From positions 62,001 through 126,000 of the forward strand of contig CAWDZQ010000001.1 in the NCBI GenBank assembly GCA_963807065.1: a stretch of 64,000 bases of DNA, read 5' to 3'. Under the pieces are notes generated by a model, which made no database searches, was not told the origin of the DNA, and saw only the letters and a list, made by a program, of their open reading frames with translations. A program made the translations under genes and the position numbers. This document shows, in pieces, positions 25,414 to 34,376 of the stretch (positions are counted from its first letter, which is position 1; each line of letters begins with the position of its first letter). This DNA is from CAWAND01 sp963807065 (GTDB lineage: Bacteria; Chloroflexota; Anaerolineae; Anaerolineales; E44-bin32).

Positions 25414-26564
25414 CCCGCTACGCCCATGTGACTGGTTGGGGCATGTATGTCCCCGAACACGTCATGACCAACGATGACATCGCCGCCATCGTCGACACAT
25501 CCGATGAGTGGATCGTATCCCGGACCGGTATTCGTGAGCGACGGATCGCTGCTAAGGACGAATCCACATCAACGCTTGCGACCCGAGCTGCGTTTCGGGC
25601 GCTGGATAAGACTGATCTCCATCCGCACGACATCGACCTGATCATCGTCGCCAGCGCTACGCCCGACCACCTTTTCCCCGCCACGGCCTGCCTGGTACAG
25701 GATCAGTTGGGCGCCATCAACGCCGGGGCCTTTGATCTTTCCGCCGCTTGCTCGGGCTTCATCTTCGGCGTGAATATGGCCGCCCAAGGAATTCGCGCTG
25801 GCGCTTACGACAACGCGCTTGTGATTGGCTCGGAGACCTTGTCCCAATTCATCGACTGGGACGACCGTGGCACATGCATTCTGTTCGGCGACGGCGCCGG
25901 CGCGTTTGTCTTGCAGGCCAGCGAGCAGCCGGGCGGTATCCTATCCGGGGTGATGCGCTCCGATGGTTCGGGGGGTAATCTTCTTGCTATCCCTGCCGGC
26001 GGCAGTCGGATGCCGGCCACTTTGGAGACGGTGCACAAGAAGATGCACCTGATACAGATGAACGGAAGAGAGGTCTTCCGATTCGCCACCAAAGTCATGG
26101 CAGATGCCACTCGCGAAGTGGCCTCCAAGGCCGGCCTGGCGGTCGAAGATCTCGATCTGATCGTTCCCCACCAGGCCAACCGGCGGATCATCGAAGCAGC
26201 CGCCAGGGGCCTGAGCCTCCCGGTCGAGCAATTCATGATCAACCTTGACCGTTATGGGAACACCTCGTCGGCGTCGATTCCGATTGCAGTGGCCGAAGCC
26301 ATCGACCGCGGCCGTGTCAAGCCCGGTGACAACCTGGTCTTGGTGGGGTTTGGTGCCGGGCTGACCTGGGGCGCGATCGCTTTGCAGTGGGTAGCAGCCG
26401 AGAAGGAAGTGCCCTCCGTCAGGATCCAACAGCGGCGAGCCTGGGCGGTGGTTTCACACGTCCGCTCATGGCTCCGGCGGCTGCTTCGACGCATTGAAGG
26501 GCTCATCTTTGGAGCCCGCGCCGAGGGCGAAGAACGACAACGCAAGCCCTCCGATCGGCGATAG
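25410..26564 (+). CDS. fabH: Beta-ketoacyl-ACP synthase III with basic C-terminal tail
   Basis: The 384-residue enzyme would condense acyl-CoA with malonyl-ACP to start fatty-acid synthesis. The triad is C114 (SAACSGF), H254 (VPHQANRR) and N284 (YGNTSSAS). The family normally ends near residue 330. Here about 54 more residues follow, with few acidic residues early and many arginines (WLRRLLRRIEG), giving an amphipathic, basic tail. The tail could tether the enzyme to membrane or partner, but nothing shows this directly. The gene ends before a shared terminator. Confidence 0.94.
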   Translation: MTRYAHVTGWGMYVPEHVMTNDDIAAIVDTSDEWIVSRTGIRERRIAAKDESTSTLATRAAFRALDKTDLHPHDIDLIIVASATPDHLFPATACLVQDQLGAINAGAFDLSAACSGFIFGVNMAAQGIRAGAYDNALVIGSETLSQFIDWDDRGTCILFGDGAGAFVLQASEQPGGILSGVMRSDGSGGNLLAIPAGGSRMPATLETVHKKMHLIQMNGREVFRFATKVMADATREVASKAGLAVEDLDLIVPHQANRRIIEAAARGLSLPVEQFMINLDRYGNTSSASIPIAVAEAIDRGRVKPGDNLVLVGFGAGLTWGAIALQWVAAEKEVPSVRIQQRRAWAVVSHVRSWLRRLLRRIEGLIFGARAEGEERQRKPSDRR

Positions 26565-26594
26565 CTTTCCCGCATGGCACCCTTTGAAACGAAG

Positions 26595-26619
26595 AAAAGG
26601 CGCACTCGGTGCGCCTTTT
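26595..26619. terminator. Bidirectional terminator between fabH and thioredoxin
   Basis: Perfect 11-bp stem AAAAGGCGCAC / GTGCGCCTTTT with loop TCG. A-rich on one side and T-rich on the other, it can end transcripts from both convergent genes. Confidence 0.9.
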
Positions 26620-26647
26620 CCTATGCTTGCACATTCCAAACTGGGCG

Positions 26648-27001
26648 TCAGCCGGCGGCTGTCTCTTCCACAGCGCCAAGGAACTCGTCCACCATATCTC
26701 GCAGATAGGGCTCGGGAACCGCCCCCACCTGCTGGTGCACGAGCTTTCCATTGGCGATAAAGAGCATGGTGGGGATTCCTTGCACACCGTATTTCCCCGC
26801 CCATTCCGGATTCTCATCCGTGTTCACTTTGGCCACGATCAGCTTGCCGGCATACTGTTCGGCCAACTTTTCGAGGATGGGGGCCACCATTCGGCAGGGG
26901 CCGCACCAGGGCGCCCAGAAGTCGACAATCACCGGAGTTTCCGAGCCCAAGACCTTCAATTCAAACGCATCATCCGTCACATGGATCGGTTCTTTCATCA
27001 T
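26648..27001 (-). CDS. trxA: Thioredoxin
   Basis: The 117-residue protein has the redox motif W-C33-G-P-C36 and conserved cis-proline region GIPTMLF, with normal thioredoxin length and order. Start 27001 is chosen because GGAG lies six bases upstream; an ATG four codons earlier is possible. A cytoplasmic dithiol reductant. Monocistronic, converging on fabH. Confidence 0.95.
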   Translation of the reverse strand: MMKEPIHVTDDAFELKVLGSETPVIVDFWAPWCGPCRMVAPILEKLAEQYAGKLIVAKVNTDENPEWAGKYGVQGIPTMLFIANGKLVHQQVGAVPEPYLRDMVDEFLGAVEETAAG

Positions 27002-27138
27002 TTCGTACTCCATTCAACCTGCGGCAACGTCGGGCATCATACCATGATTCCCGCACTCGCAAAGCTCTTTGCTGGGTAACTGTAAGTTTGGCCCGCCAGC
27101 CACCGCAAGCGGCGTGACATCTTCGAGTGGACCTCTAT

Positions 27139-27144
27139 TATAAT
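27139..27144 (+). promoter_or_regulatory. -10 element of the zinc-ribbon/scpA operon
   Basis: Perfect TATAAT, with GTGACA 19 bp upstream (27114-27119) as a poorly spaced -35. It implies a transcript start near 27151, which excludes the upstream GTG at 27127 and supports GTG 27175 as the start of the first gene. Confidence 0.55.
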
Positions 27145-27174
27145 CGACCTGACCTATCCCGGAGCTGCCCCCCA

Positions 27175-27651
27175 GTGCTCTCTGCTCGATCCACTCGCTG
27201 CCCGTTTTGCCATGCGCCTCAAGCTCCTATGGTTGAAGGCGAGGCAGGTATCTGTGCCTACTGTGGCTCCGGTTTCGTCATGACCGGGACGATTTGCCCG
27301 CGATGTGGCACCGCCAATCTGGAAGACGCCGAAATGTGCCAGGAGTGCGGAGAACCCTTGACTACCGTTGGTCGTGTCTTCCAGCGCCATCAGGATGCTC
27401 GCCGGCCCCCGGATTTTCTCCGGTTGGCCCGTGAGCAGGCGCCGAGCATCAAACGCTCGGGGGCCGAGGCCTCCCGGCAGCGGACAGACCAGTTCAGTGC
27501 CCAGGAAACCAGACGGATTGACACCCTTCGCGTCCAGCGGCAAGAGCAGTCGGCAAAGGATCGGGGGTTGATGCTGATCGGCCTGGCGGTCCTGGGGGGT
27601 CTGCTCCTGTTGATACTTTCCGTGGTCGCAGTCTACTGGCTCTATCCATGA
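27175..27651 (+). CDS. Zinc-ribbon protein with C-terminal membrane anchor
   Basis: The 158-residue protein of unknown function has two to three zinc knuckles at the N-terminus (CPFC / CAYC, then CPRC / CQEC; about residues 8-60). A charged, arginine-rich linker (about 70-130) follows, then one hydrophobic helix (about 133-155) at the extreme C-terminus. This is a tail-anchored layout with the zinc ribbons in the cytoplasm. GTG 27175 with GGAG ten bases upstream is my start, after the promoter. It is coupled to scpA by a 4-base overlap, suggesting a role near chromosome segregation or simply shared expression. Confidence 0.75.
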   Translation: MLSARSTRCPFCHAPQAPMVEGEAGICAYCGSGFVMTGTICPRCGTANLEDAEMCQECGEPLTTVGRVFQRHQDARRPPDFLRLAREQAPSIKRSGAEASRQRTDQFSAQETRRIDTLRVQRQEQSAKDRGLMLIGLAVLGGLLLLILSVVAVYWLYP

Positions 27652-28415
27652 CCACCGTGACGGATGTTACGATCCAGCTGTCCGTCTATGAGGGCCCCCT
27701 CGATCTGCTCCTGGAGCTGATTGAACGCGCGGAACTGGATATAACCAAGGTCGCTCTGGCCCAGGTGACCGACCAGTACCTCGCCTACCTGAAGAGGGCA
27801 GCTGACTACGGCCTCGAGGACTTAACCGCGTTCCTGGTCATCGCCACCCGATTACTCCAAATCAAGTCGGAAGCGCTGCTGCCGCGGCCTCCCGAAAGAG
27901 AGCCAGACGAGGAGGACCCGGGCGACGCGCTTGCCCGGCAGCTCATCGCCTACAAGAAGTACAAGCAGATTGCCGTGTTGCTTTCGGAGCGAGAGGCGGC
28001 CGGCATGCGGACCTACGTTCGCTCGGCGCCTGCGCCGTCTATGGAGCCCCATCTGGACCTGGAGGGCTTGACGAGTAGGTCATTGGTCGATGCGTTGGCA
28101 GAGCTGTTGGCCTCTCGTCGGCCGGATGCGCATCTGGATGAAGTCGTGATCGCTCCCGCAGTCAAGATCAGAGATCGGATCGCCCAGATCATCCGGGCAC
28201 TTCGCTCCCGGGGCAAGACCACCTTCCGATCGGTTCTCACCGGGAGCCACACTCGCCTGGAGATCGTGGTGTCCTTCCTGGCGATGCTGGAACTGATCAA
28301 GATGCGCCGGGTGAGCGCAGAGCAAACTGAGATCTTCGGGGAGATTGACCTCGTGCCCGGCGACACCTGGGAGTCGGGTCAGGAACTCGATTTCGATCTG
28401 GAGTTCGAAGAGTAG
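27648..28415 (+). CDS. scpA: Segregation and condensation protein A
   Basis: The 255-residue kleisin subunit of the SMC-ScpAB condensin has N-terminal VYEGPLDLLLELIERAELDITKVALAQVTDQY, given here as overlapping motifs VYEGPLDLLLEL and DITKVALAQVTDQYL. It also has AYKKYKQIAVLL and the C-terminal winged helix SFLAMLELIKMRRV, all standard. No scpB follows; the next gene is convergent and overlaps its end by 37 bp. Confidence 0.95.
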   Translation: MTTVTDVTIQLSVYEGPLDLLLELIERAELDITKVALAQVTDQYLAYLKRAADYGLEDLTAFLVIATRLLQIKSEALLPRPPEREPDEEDPGDALARQLIAYKKYKQIAVLLSEREAAGMRTYVRSAPAPSMEPHLDLEGLTSRSLVDALAELLASRRPDAHLDEVVIAPAVKIRDRIAQIIRALRSRGKTTFRSVLTGSHTRLEIVVSFLAMLELIKMRRVSAEQTEIFGEIDLVPGDTWESGQELDFDLEFEE

Positions 28416-28771
28416 AGTGCGGCCAAGGCCACAAACACCGCTGCACTCGTGCCATCGATCATCACGTCACGCAGGCTGGATGTTCTGCCCTGGACAAATG
28501 ATTGGTGAAACTCGTCACTGAGGGCGAACAAGACAGCCATCATAAGTGCCGTGAGCCAGCGATAGCCCGAATTCAGGCGAGGCGGCAAGGCGTAGAAATA
28601 GGATAGGCCAAGGAGAGCATAGCCAATCGCATGTCCGCTCTTCTTCACCAGGAAATCATAGGGCCCGAAGTCCGGCAGGCGGCTGGACGGAAGCGATGAG
28701 AAGGTGAAGATGGCAACCATCATGATCAACGCCGGGAGCCATCGAATGGGAGAGATTGATGTGTTTTCCAT
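28379..28771 (-). CDS. VanZ-like membrane protein
   Basis: The 130-residue protein has four predicted helices and the VanZ pattern: FSSLPSSRLP, KKSGHAIGYALLGLS, and the acidic site ALSDEFHQSFVQGRTSSLRDVMID given in parts as SDEFHQSFV and DVMIDGTSA. Start ATG 28771 (MENTSIS) is preferred over the longer open frame. The 3' end overlaps scpA by 37 bp on the other strand. Function is unknown; relatives are linked to envelope or antibiotic phenotypes. Confidence 0.85.
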   Translation of the reverse strand: MENTSISPIRWLPALIMMVAIFTFSSLPSSRLPDFGPYDFLVKKSGHAIGYALLGLSYFYALPPRLNSGYRWLTALMMAVLFALSDEFHQSFVQGRTSSLRDVMIDGTSAAVFVALAALYSSNSRSKSSS

Positions 28772-28820
28772 GGGTCGGATTTTACCAAACTCCAGCTTCT
28801 GTCTCGATTGAGGTCTACCC

Positions 28821-30878
28821 TTGACCAACCGGCTGGGTAATGCGACCTCCCCCTATCTCCTTCAGCACGCCCAAAATCCCGTTGACTGGCATCTCTGGGG
28901 GCCGGAGGCACTGGCCACGGCCGCCGCGGCCGATAAGCCGATTTTCCTGAGCATTGGCTACGCCTCATGTCATTGGTGCCATGTCATGGCGCATGAGTCC
29001 TTTGAAGACCCTGAGATTGCAGCCCTCATGAACACAAACTTCGTCTGCATCAAGGTCGATCGAGAGGAACGGCCCGATCTGGATTCGATCTACATGGATG
29101 CCGTCGTGGCCATGACAGGACAGGGCGGCTGGCCCATGTCCGTGTTCCTCACACCCCGAGGAGATCCATTCTTCGGTGGCACGTATTTTCCTCCGGTCCC
29201 CATGCACGGCATGCCGGCCTTCCGACAGGTGCTCTTGACCGTGGCCCAGGCTTGGGAGTCCGACCGTCGGAGACTGGTCGATGCAGGTTCCAATCTCACG
29301 GCCCAGATTGACCGTAGGCTGACCCTCAGCCAAGGCGGTGGACAGCTTTCACCCGCTGCGCTCGACAAGGCAGCAGACAGGCTGTTTCGGGCCTATGACT
29401 GGACTAACGGCGGCTGGGGTGGCGCGCCCAAATTCCCACAGCCCATGGCGATCGAATTTCTCCTGGGGCGTGCCGCCGTCAACGGTGACAAACTTGCAAG
29501 CGACATGGCGCTACACGCCCTGCACAATATGTCCTCTGGAGGCATCTTCGACCATCTTGGAGGTGGGTTCGCCCGATATGCCGTGGACGCGCAGTGGAGC
29601 ATCCCCCATTTCGAGAAGATGCTGTACGACAACGCCCAGTTGATCTGCGCCTATCTGCATGCCTGGCAGCTCAGCGGGGACGCCGAACTGCTCTCGATGG
29701 CCCGGCAAACAGTCGAATTCTGTTTGAGGGAACTGCGCCTTCCGGACGGCGGATTTGCTTCTTCGCTGGACGCAGATTCGGATGGCGAAGAGGGCGCGTT
29801 CTACGTTTGGAACCAGCAGGAGATCGAGAGAGCGATTCCTGATCCCGAACGCAGGCGCTTGTTCGCCGAAGCTTACGGCATGGACGGAGAGCCCAATTTC
29901 GGTGAGCACTACGTCCTCCGTCGGCTGGTGACGGACGCGGAGCTCGGCCGTCGCCATTCGGTTTCACCGGAAGAGATCAGTACCATGCTCGGGGCGACCA
30001 GGGACCTGGCCTTCGATGCACGCAGCCAGCGGGTCCGACCGGCCATGGACGACAAGGTGCTGGCCGTCTGGAACGGCATGATGCTTCAAGCGCTGGCCCA
30101 ATTCGCCAGGGCGACCGGTGATCCCCTGGCGGCCGAAGCCAGCCAGGCGTTGGCGCGATTCCTAAGGGACCATATGCTCGACGGCGAACGACCCTATCGT
30201 GCATGGCGGGCGGGCCGCACATCTCAGCTGGGCTTCCTCGAAGATTCTGCAGCACTCGGCTTGGGCTGGCTTGCACAGTATGAATTGGCGTTCGAAGCTG
30301 AGTGGTATGATCTCGCCAGAGCCCAGGCGAACGTCCTGCTTGAGAATTTCAGAGACCCGCGAGGCGGCTTCTTTGATACCCCATCCGATCAGGCAGATCA
30401 ACTCGTGGTGCGCCCAAAGTCGCTTCAGGACAATCCAACGCCATCCGGAAACACCCTGGCCACCCAACTCCTTCTGCGCATGGCAGCTCTCACGGGAGAC
30501 TCCCAACACTACGCCGATCCGGCCATTGAAGCTTTGGGAGCGATCCAGGACAACGCCGAACAACATCCGACGGCCTATGGCGGCTGGTTGGGTGCTCTCG
30601 CCTTTGCCGTTGGCCCGCAAGTTCAATTAGCCTTCATTGGATTTGAACCTGACTCCGCTTATCGCCGCCTGCGCGCCGTCGCCGACCGCCGCTACCTGCC
30701 GTTGGCTGTGACAGCGGGACGCGATGGCCCAGACGGCCGAGGGCCGAAACTGGTTGAGGGAAGAACTCGCATCGGCGGGCAGCCCTCGGCCTATCTGTGC
30801 CAGGCGTTTGCCTGCAAGATTCCCACGACCAACCCAGACGAACTCGAACGCCAGCTGAAGGAGGGCTTCCGTCCATGA
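28821..30878 (+). CDS. YyaL/SSP411-like thioredoxin-domain protein (DUF255)
   Basis: The 685-residue protein has an N-terminal thioredoxin-like DUF255 domain with CHWC at residues 50-53 (SIGYASCHWCHVM), then GGWPMSVFLTP. A long (alpha/alpha)6-barrel-like region follows, with WGGAPKFPQP, GGIFDHLGGGFARYAVD and HFEKMLYDNAQL. It is related to N-acylglucosamine epimerase folds. The family is widespread and its biochemical role is unknown. A TTG start at 28821 is used, 49 bp from the divergent VanZ-like gene. Its stop overlaps the next gene by 4 bases. Confidence 0.92.
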   Translation: MTNRLGNATSPYLLQHAQNPVDWHLWGPEALATAAAADKPIFLSIGYASCHWCHVMAHESFEDPEIAALMNTNFVCIKVDREERPDLDSIYMDAVVAMTGQGGWPMSVFLTPRGDPFFGGTYFPPVPMHGMPAFRQVLLTVAQAWESDRRRLVDAGSNLTAQIDRRLTLSQGGGQLSPAALDKAADRLFRAYDWTNGGWGGAPKFPQPMAIEFLLGRAAVNGDKLASDMALHALHNMSSGGIFDHLGGGFARYAVDAQWSIPHFEKMLYDNAQLICAYLHAWQLSGDAELLSMARQTVEFCLRELRLPDGGFASSLDADSDGEEGAFYVWNQQEIERAIPDPERRRLFAEAYGMDGEPNFGEHYVLRRLVTDAELGRRHSVSPEEISTMLGATRDLAFDARSQRVRPAMDDKVLAVWNGMMLQALAQFARATGDPLAAEASQALARFLRDHMLDGERPYRAWRAGRTSQLGFLEDSAALGLGWLAQYELAFEAEWYDLARAQANVLLENFRDPRGGFFDTPSDQADQLVVRPKSLQDNPTPSGNTLATQLLLRMAALTGDSQHYADPAIEALGAIQDNAEQHPTAYGGWLGALAFAVGPQVQLAFIGFEPDSAYRRLRAVADRRYLPLAVTAGRDGPDGRGPKLVEGRTRIGGQPSAYLCQAFACKIPTTNPDELERQLKEGFRP

Positions 30879-31975
30879 CCGGGCAAGGCGCCCCCGGCGC
30901 CTCCCCTGTCTCGCCACCCACCCGCATCTCCAGGATGAGCCTGCTTGGGCGGGCGGCCGTCTTCTTGGCCAGCCTGGCGCTATTCGCCTTGTCGCTGCTG
31001 CTGGTGAAGGAGGGCGCCACCCCGCTTGCTCCCTTGATCCGCTCGGGTTTCCGGATCGACAACGCCTTTGACGCGCTTGGCCTGGGTTGGCTGGCCGCCA
31101 TGGTCAGTCTCTCCGGCTCCCCTGTTGCGGCGACGGCCTTGGCCTTCTTCCAGGCCGGGGTTCTGGACCCTATCCAGACCTTTTCGATGATCGCCGGCTC
31201 GAGGCTCGGTGCGGCCTTCGTGGTGCTCCTGATCGGCTTCGTCTACACTCTGAGGCGGGGTTCGCGTGAGAGCAGCCTCGGTGCCGGGCTGTTGTCCTTG
31301 CTGGTCACCCAAACCATTTTCCTTCCGTCGATCCTGTTGGGACTGGTCTTTTTCAAATCTGCGCTGCTCGAGAAGTTCGGCTTCATCGCTAGCTCCGCAT
31401 TAGTGTCACCGCTGGATTGGGCGTTCAGCCCACTGGTTGCATACATCCAGCACCTGTTGCCCCTGTGGGGGTTGTTCCCGTTGGGATTCGGCTTGATGTT
31501 GGGCAGCTTCTGGTTGTTCGACATGGCCCTACCCCGGCTTCACATGCAGGGCACCGGGCTGGACAGGATCAACCGCCTTCTGTTCAGACCCGGCATTTCC
31601 TTCCTGCTCGGCGCAGGGATAACGGCCCTGACGATGAGCGTGTCCGTTTCCCTGGGCATGTTAATTCCCCTCTCAAACCGCGGCTTCATCCGGCAGGAAA
31701 ATGTGATCCCGTACATCATGGGCGCCAACGTGACCACGTTCGTCGACACACTGGTGGCTGCCGGCCTTCTTGCCAACCCGGTAGCCGTTTCCATCGTCAT
31801 CGTGCAGATGGTGAGTGTCAGTCTGGTCTCATTGGCCGTTCTGGTGCTCGGGTTCCCGACCTACGATCGCCTACTCGCCAGGTTCACTCATTCGCTTCTG
31901 ACCCGGCGCTGGCAAATGCTCGTTTACCTTGGATTGACGATCGGCATCCCGATCGCCCTGCTCACTCTGACATGA
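30875..31975 (+). CDS. Na/phosphate-cotransporter-like (PNaS) membrane protein
   Basis: The 366-residue protein has about nine membrane segments. The two inverted repeats of the family can be seen: GSPVAATALAFFQAG near residue 75 and MSVSVSLGMLIPLSNRG plus YIMGANVTTFVDTLV near 240-290. The QSSS-type motif of classical NptA is replaced by less typical serine/threonine-rich sequence, so substrate is uncertain (phosphate or another anion). ATG 30875 gives a 4-base overlap with the YyaL-like gene. The Usp gene follows 10 bp later, so all three may be one operon. Confidence 0.75.
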   Translation: MTGQGAPGASPVSPPTRISRMSLLGRAAVFLASLALFALSLLLVKEGATPLAPLIRSGFRIDNAFDALGLGWLAAMVSLSGSPVAATALAFFQAGVLDPIQTFSMIAGSRLGAAFVVLLIGFVYTLRRGSRESSLGAGLLSLLVTQTIFLPSILLGLVFFKSALLEKFGFIASSALVSPLDWAFSPLVAYIQHLLPLWGLFPLGFGLMLGSFWLFDMALPRLHMQGTGLDRINRLLFRPGISFLLGAGITALTMSVSVSLGMLIPLSNRGFIRQENVIPYIMGANVTTFVDTLVAAGLLANPVAVSIVIVQMVSVSLVSLAVLVLGFPTYDRLLARFTHSLLTRRWQMLVYLGLTIGIPIALLTLT

Positions 31976-31985
31976 TGGAGGCTCC

Positions 31986-32837
31986 ATGAAAGTCTTGGTG
32001 TGCACAGAATCGGTTCCGGATTCAGCCAGCTCGGCGTCCTTTGCCGCTCAGCTGGGCCTCATTCAAAATGCGGAGATAACGTTGCTCGGGGTGGCCCACT
32101 CACGCGCGGATGTCGCCCAGACAGAAGCCGCTATGGAAAAGGTCCGGGACGAGTTGAGCTCGGCGGCACGGCTAGACAACGTCCTTCGCATCGGCGACCC
32201 CTGGCATGAAGTCATCGAAGCTTCTGATCAGAAGGCGTATGACCTCGTGGTGCTCAGCCGGCACCGAAAACGACGCCTTCCGCCCCTGGTTGCCCGTTCG
32301 GGGACACAGACCTTGGCGCGCAATATCTCGAGCCACTTGCTTCTGGTGCGCAATCCTCCCGAACGCCTTCGAAAGATCCTGGTGTGCTCCAGCGGAGAAG
32401 CTCCGTCCAGGCATACCCTGCCCCTGGCAGGGGAGCTCATCGGGCGAGCCGAAGCCGAGGTCAGCCTGATCCATGTGATGTCGCAGGTCGCGCTGCGCCC
32501 GGACAGTCCCGCCTCCGAGCTGGAGGAAACTGTGGACGAGGCCATTCAACAAAAGACACTGGAAGGCGATCGTCTGACCCTGGGCATACACCTGCTGAAG
32601 GAGGCCGGAGTGGGTACACCCATCCGGCCCGTGCTCAGACACGGATTGGTGGTGGATGAGGTCCTGTCAGAAATCGAAGATGGGGGGTACGACCTGGTGG
32701 TACTGGGTTCCCACTACCAACCCGGTCTCACGCGGTGGATGGACGTCTTGCTGGACAACGTCGCCAACGCCCTGCTGGATCGGGTGGAGTGTTCCTTGCT
32801 GATCATCGCACCCATCCAATCTGACGAGACTGCCTAG
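31986..32837 (+). CDS. Tandem Usp-domain protein with degenerate ATP sites
   Basis: The 283-residue protein has two UspA-like domains (about 1-125 and 128-280). The nucleotide motif G-x2-G-x9-G(S/T) is lost in both: the first reads SRHRKRRLPPLV and the second GSHYQPGLTRWMDVLLDN. It probably does not bind ATP, unlike the 11281-12225 paralogue. GGAGG at 31978-31982 precedes the ATG. It follows the PNaS-like transporter by 10 bp and may be a regulatory partner of it. The stop is 15 bp from the convergent cNMP kinase. Confidence 0.85.
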   Translation: MKVLVCTESVPDSASSASFAAQLGLIQNAEITLLGVAHSRADVAQTEAAMEKVRDELSSAARLDNVLRIGDPWHEVIEASDQKAYDLVVLSRHRKRRLPPLVARSGTQTLARNISSHLLLVRNPPERLRKILVCSSGEAPSRHTLPLAGELIGRAEAEVSLIHVMSQVALRPDSPASELEETVDEAIQQKTLEGDRLTLGIHLLKEAGVGTPIRPVLRHGLVVDEVLSEIEDGGYDLVVLGSHYQPGLTRWMDVLLDNVANALLDRVECSLLIIAPIQSDETA

Positions 32838-32852
32838 ACTGGCTTCTTCCAC

Positions 32853-34307
32853 CTAGGGCGTGGGTTTGCCGCGATCGCTCGACGCCCGATGGGATGGGGA
32901 CTCAATAGGGAGCTCGACGGCGATGCAGTTCAATTCATCGTCCCCATCTTGAATCTTGATGGACCCACCGTGCCGCTGGCAAACGATGTTATAGGCTATG
33001 TGCAGCCCCAGGCCCGTGCCGACCCCAGGTGGTTTGGTTGTAAAGAAGGGCTCGAAGACACGCTCGCGAATGTTGTCTGGAATACCCGGGCCCGAATCGC
33101 AGATGGTGACGACAATTTTGGCGCCGTCCCGCCATGTCTTCAGGACGAGCCTGCCCGATTCCCCCATTGCGTCCAACGCATTATCAATCAGGTTGGTCCA
33201 CACCTGGTTGAGTTCGCCGCCATAGGCCTCAATCCGAGGCAGGTCAACCTCGTACTGACGCTCGATCCGAATTCCGGGTGCAGTTTTTTGCCGCAGGATG
33301 GTTAGCGTGTCTTCCAGACCCTTGTGCACATCGACAAGCTGAGCCGGCGCCTGGTCGAGATAGGCATAGGTCTTGAATGAGCCCACGAGATTCGAGATCC
33401 TCCCGGCACCTTGACGAATCTCCTCCGCCAGCGCGAAGAGCGCCACGGCAAGCGCGAACCAGCGCAAAATCCGTGCCAGGTGGTCGGTCGCCAAATCGGC
33501 GACCAACGTCTCCAACTGCGACTGGCTCCATCCCCCGGAGATCAACCAGGGAGCAACCTCCCAACCCTCGTCCATGCCATGGGCCTCGAGCCAACTCGTC
33601 AACTGGTCTTCGAGATCGCTGCGGGTGATCGGATCGACATCGTCCGCCGAGCCCGGATCGAGCATACGCTGTTCAAAAACTCCAATGGCTGACTGCTCGG
33701 CGTCTGTCAGAGGCATGGCTCCTACGACGGCGCTCGCTTCCAGCCACTTGACCAAGAGTTCGCCGAGCTGGCCCGCGCCGCGCCCGATGGCAGCCGCCGG
33801 ATTGTTGAGCTCGTGTGCAAGACCCGCCGCCAGTGTGCCCAGAGCCGCCATCTTTTCGTGCTGCCGCAGCATGGCTTCCGTGTTCCTGAGTCGGGAAGTA
33901 ATCGTGCCCAACAGGGAAATGGCTGCCTGGGGGCTGCTCTGAATCACATCTTGGAAGACCCGCTGATTGAACTCCAGCAGTGAAGAGGGTTGGGTTGCGG
34001 TGAGCGTTGCTGTCCGTGGCGCTTGGTCCACGATCGATATCTCACCAAAGACCTCGCCCGCGCCCCGCATTGCAATCTGCACATCCTGTTGACCGGATCT
34101 CTTGGTGACTTCAAATTCACCGTCCAGCAGAAGATACAGGGATCCTCCTGGGGTGCCTTCCCTCATGAGGACCTGACCGGGTTCAAGATGGATTGCGGTT
34201 GCCATCTCGATCAACCGCTCGAGATCACTCTGGGGCAACGCTTCGAACAGGGGGTGGGTCCTGAGGGCCCCGAGTGCGTCCAGCTTCGCCCGATCCCCCT
34301 GGCTCAT
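32853..34307 (-). CDS. Cyclic-nucleotide-binding sensor histidine kinase
   Basis: The 484-residue protein has an N-terminal cNMP-binding domain (about 13-133). It carries an intact phosphate-binding cassette: E89 in VFGEIS and R98-T99 in APRTATL, the residues that hold the cyclic phosphate and ribose. A HisKA domain follows with H165 (GLAHELNNP), then HATPase_c with LIDNALDAMG, DSGPGIPD and GTGLGLHIA. There is no membrane segment, so it is cytoplasmic. ATG 34307 has GAGAG upstream; TTG 34313 is the alternative. It lies 69 bp downstream of the TPR genes and so in the cyclase operon. It probably converts cAMP or cGMP level into phosphotransfer. No cognate regulator is adjacent. Confidence 0.9.
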   Translation of the reverse strand: MSQGDRAKLDALGALRTHPLFEALPQSDLERLIEMATAIHLEPGQVLMREGTPGGSLYLLLDGEFEVTKRSGQQDVQIAMRGAGEVFGEISIVDQAPRTATLTATQPSSLLEFNQRVFQDVIQSSPQAAISLLGTITSRLRNTEAMLRQHEKMAALGTLAAGLAHELNNPAAAIGRGAGQLGELLVKWLEASAVVGAMPLTDAEQSAIGVFEQRMLDPGSADDVDPITRSDLEDQLTSWLEAHGMDEGWEVAPWLISGGWSQSQLETLVADLATDHLARILRWFALAVALFALAEEIRQGAGRISNLVGSFKTYAYLDQAPAQLVDVHKGLEDTLTILRQKTAPGIRIERQYEVDLPRIEAYGGELNQVWTNLIDNALDAMGESGRLVLKTWRDGAKIVVTICDSGPGIPDNIRERVFEPFFTTKPPGVGTGLGLHIAYNIVCQRHGGSIKIQDGDDELNCIAVELPIESPSHRASSDRGKPTP

Positions 34308-34376
34308 GGACAATCTCTCAGTTTGTTGATCATCATGTTTCTCATCAAGCCCGAACGAGCGTTCGGTCCTCGTCCT

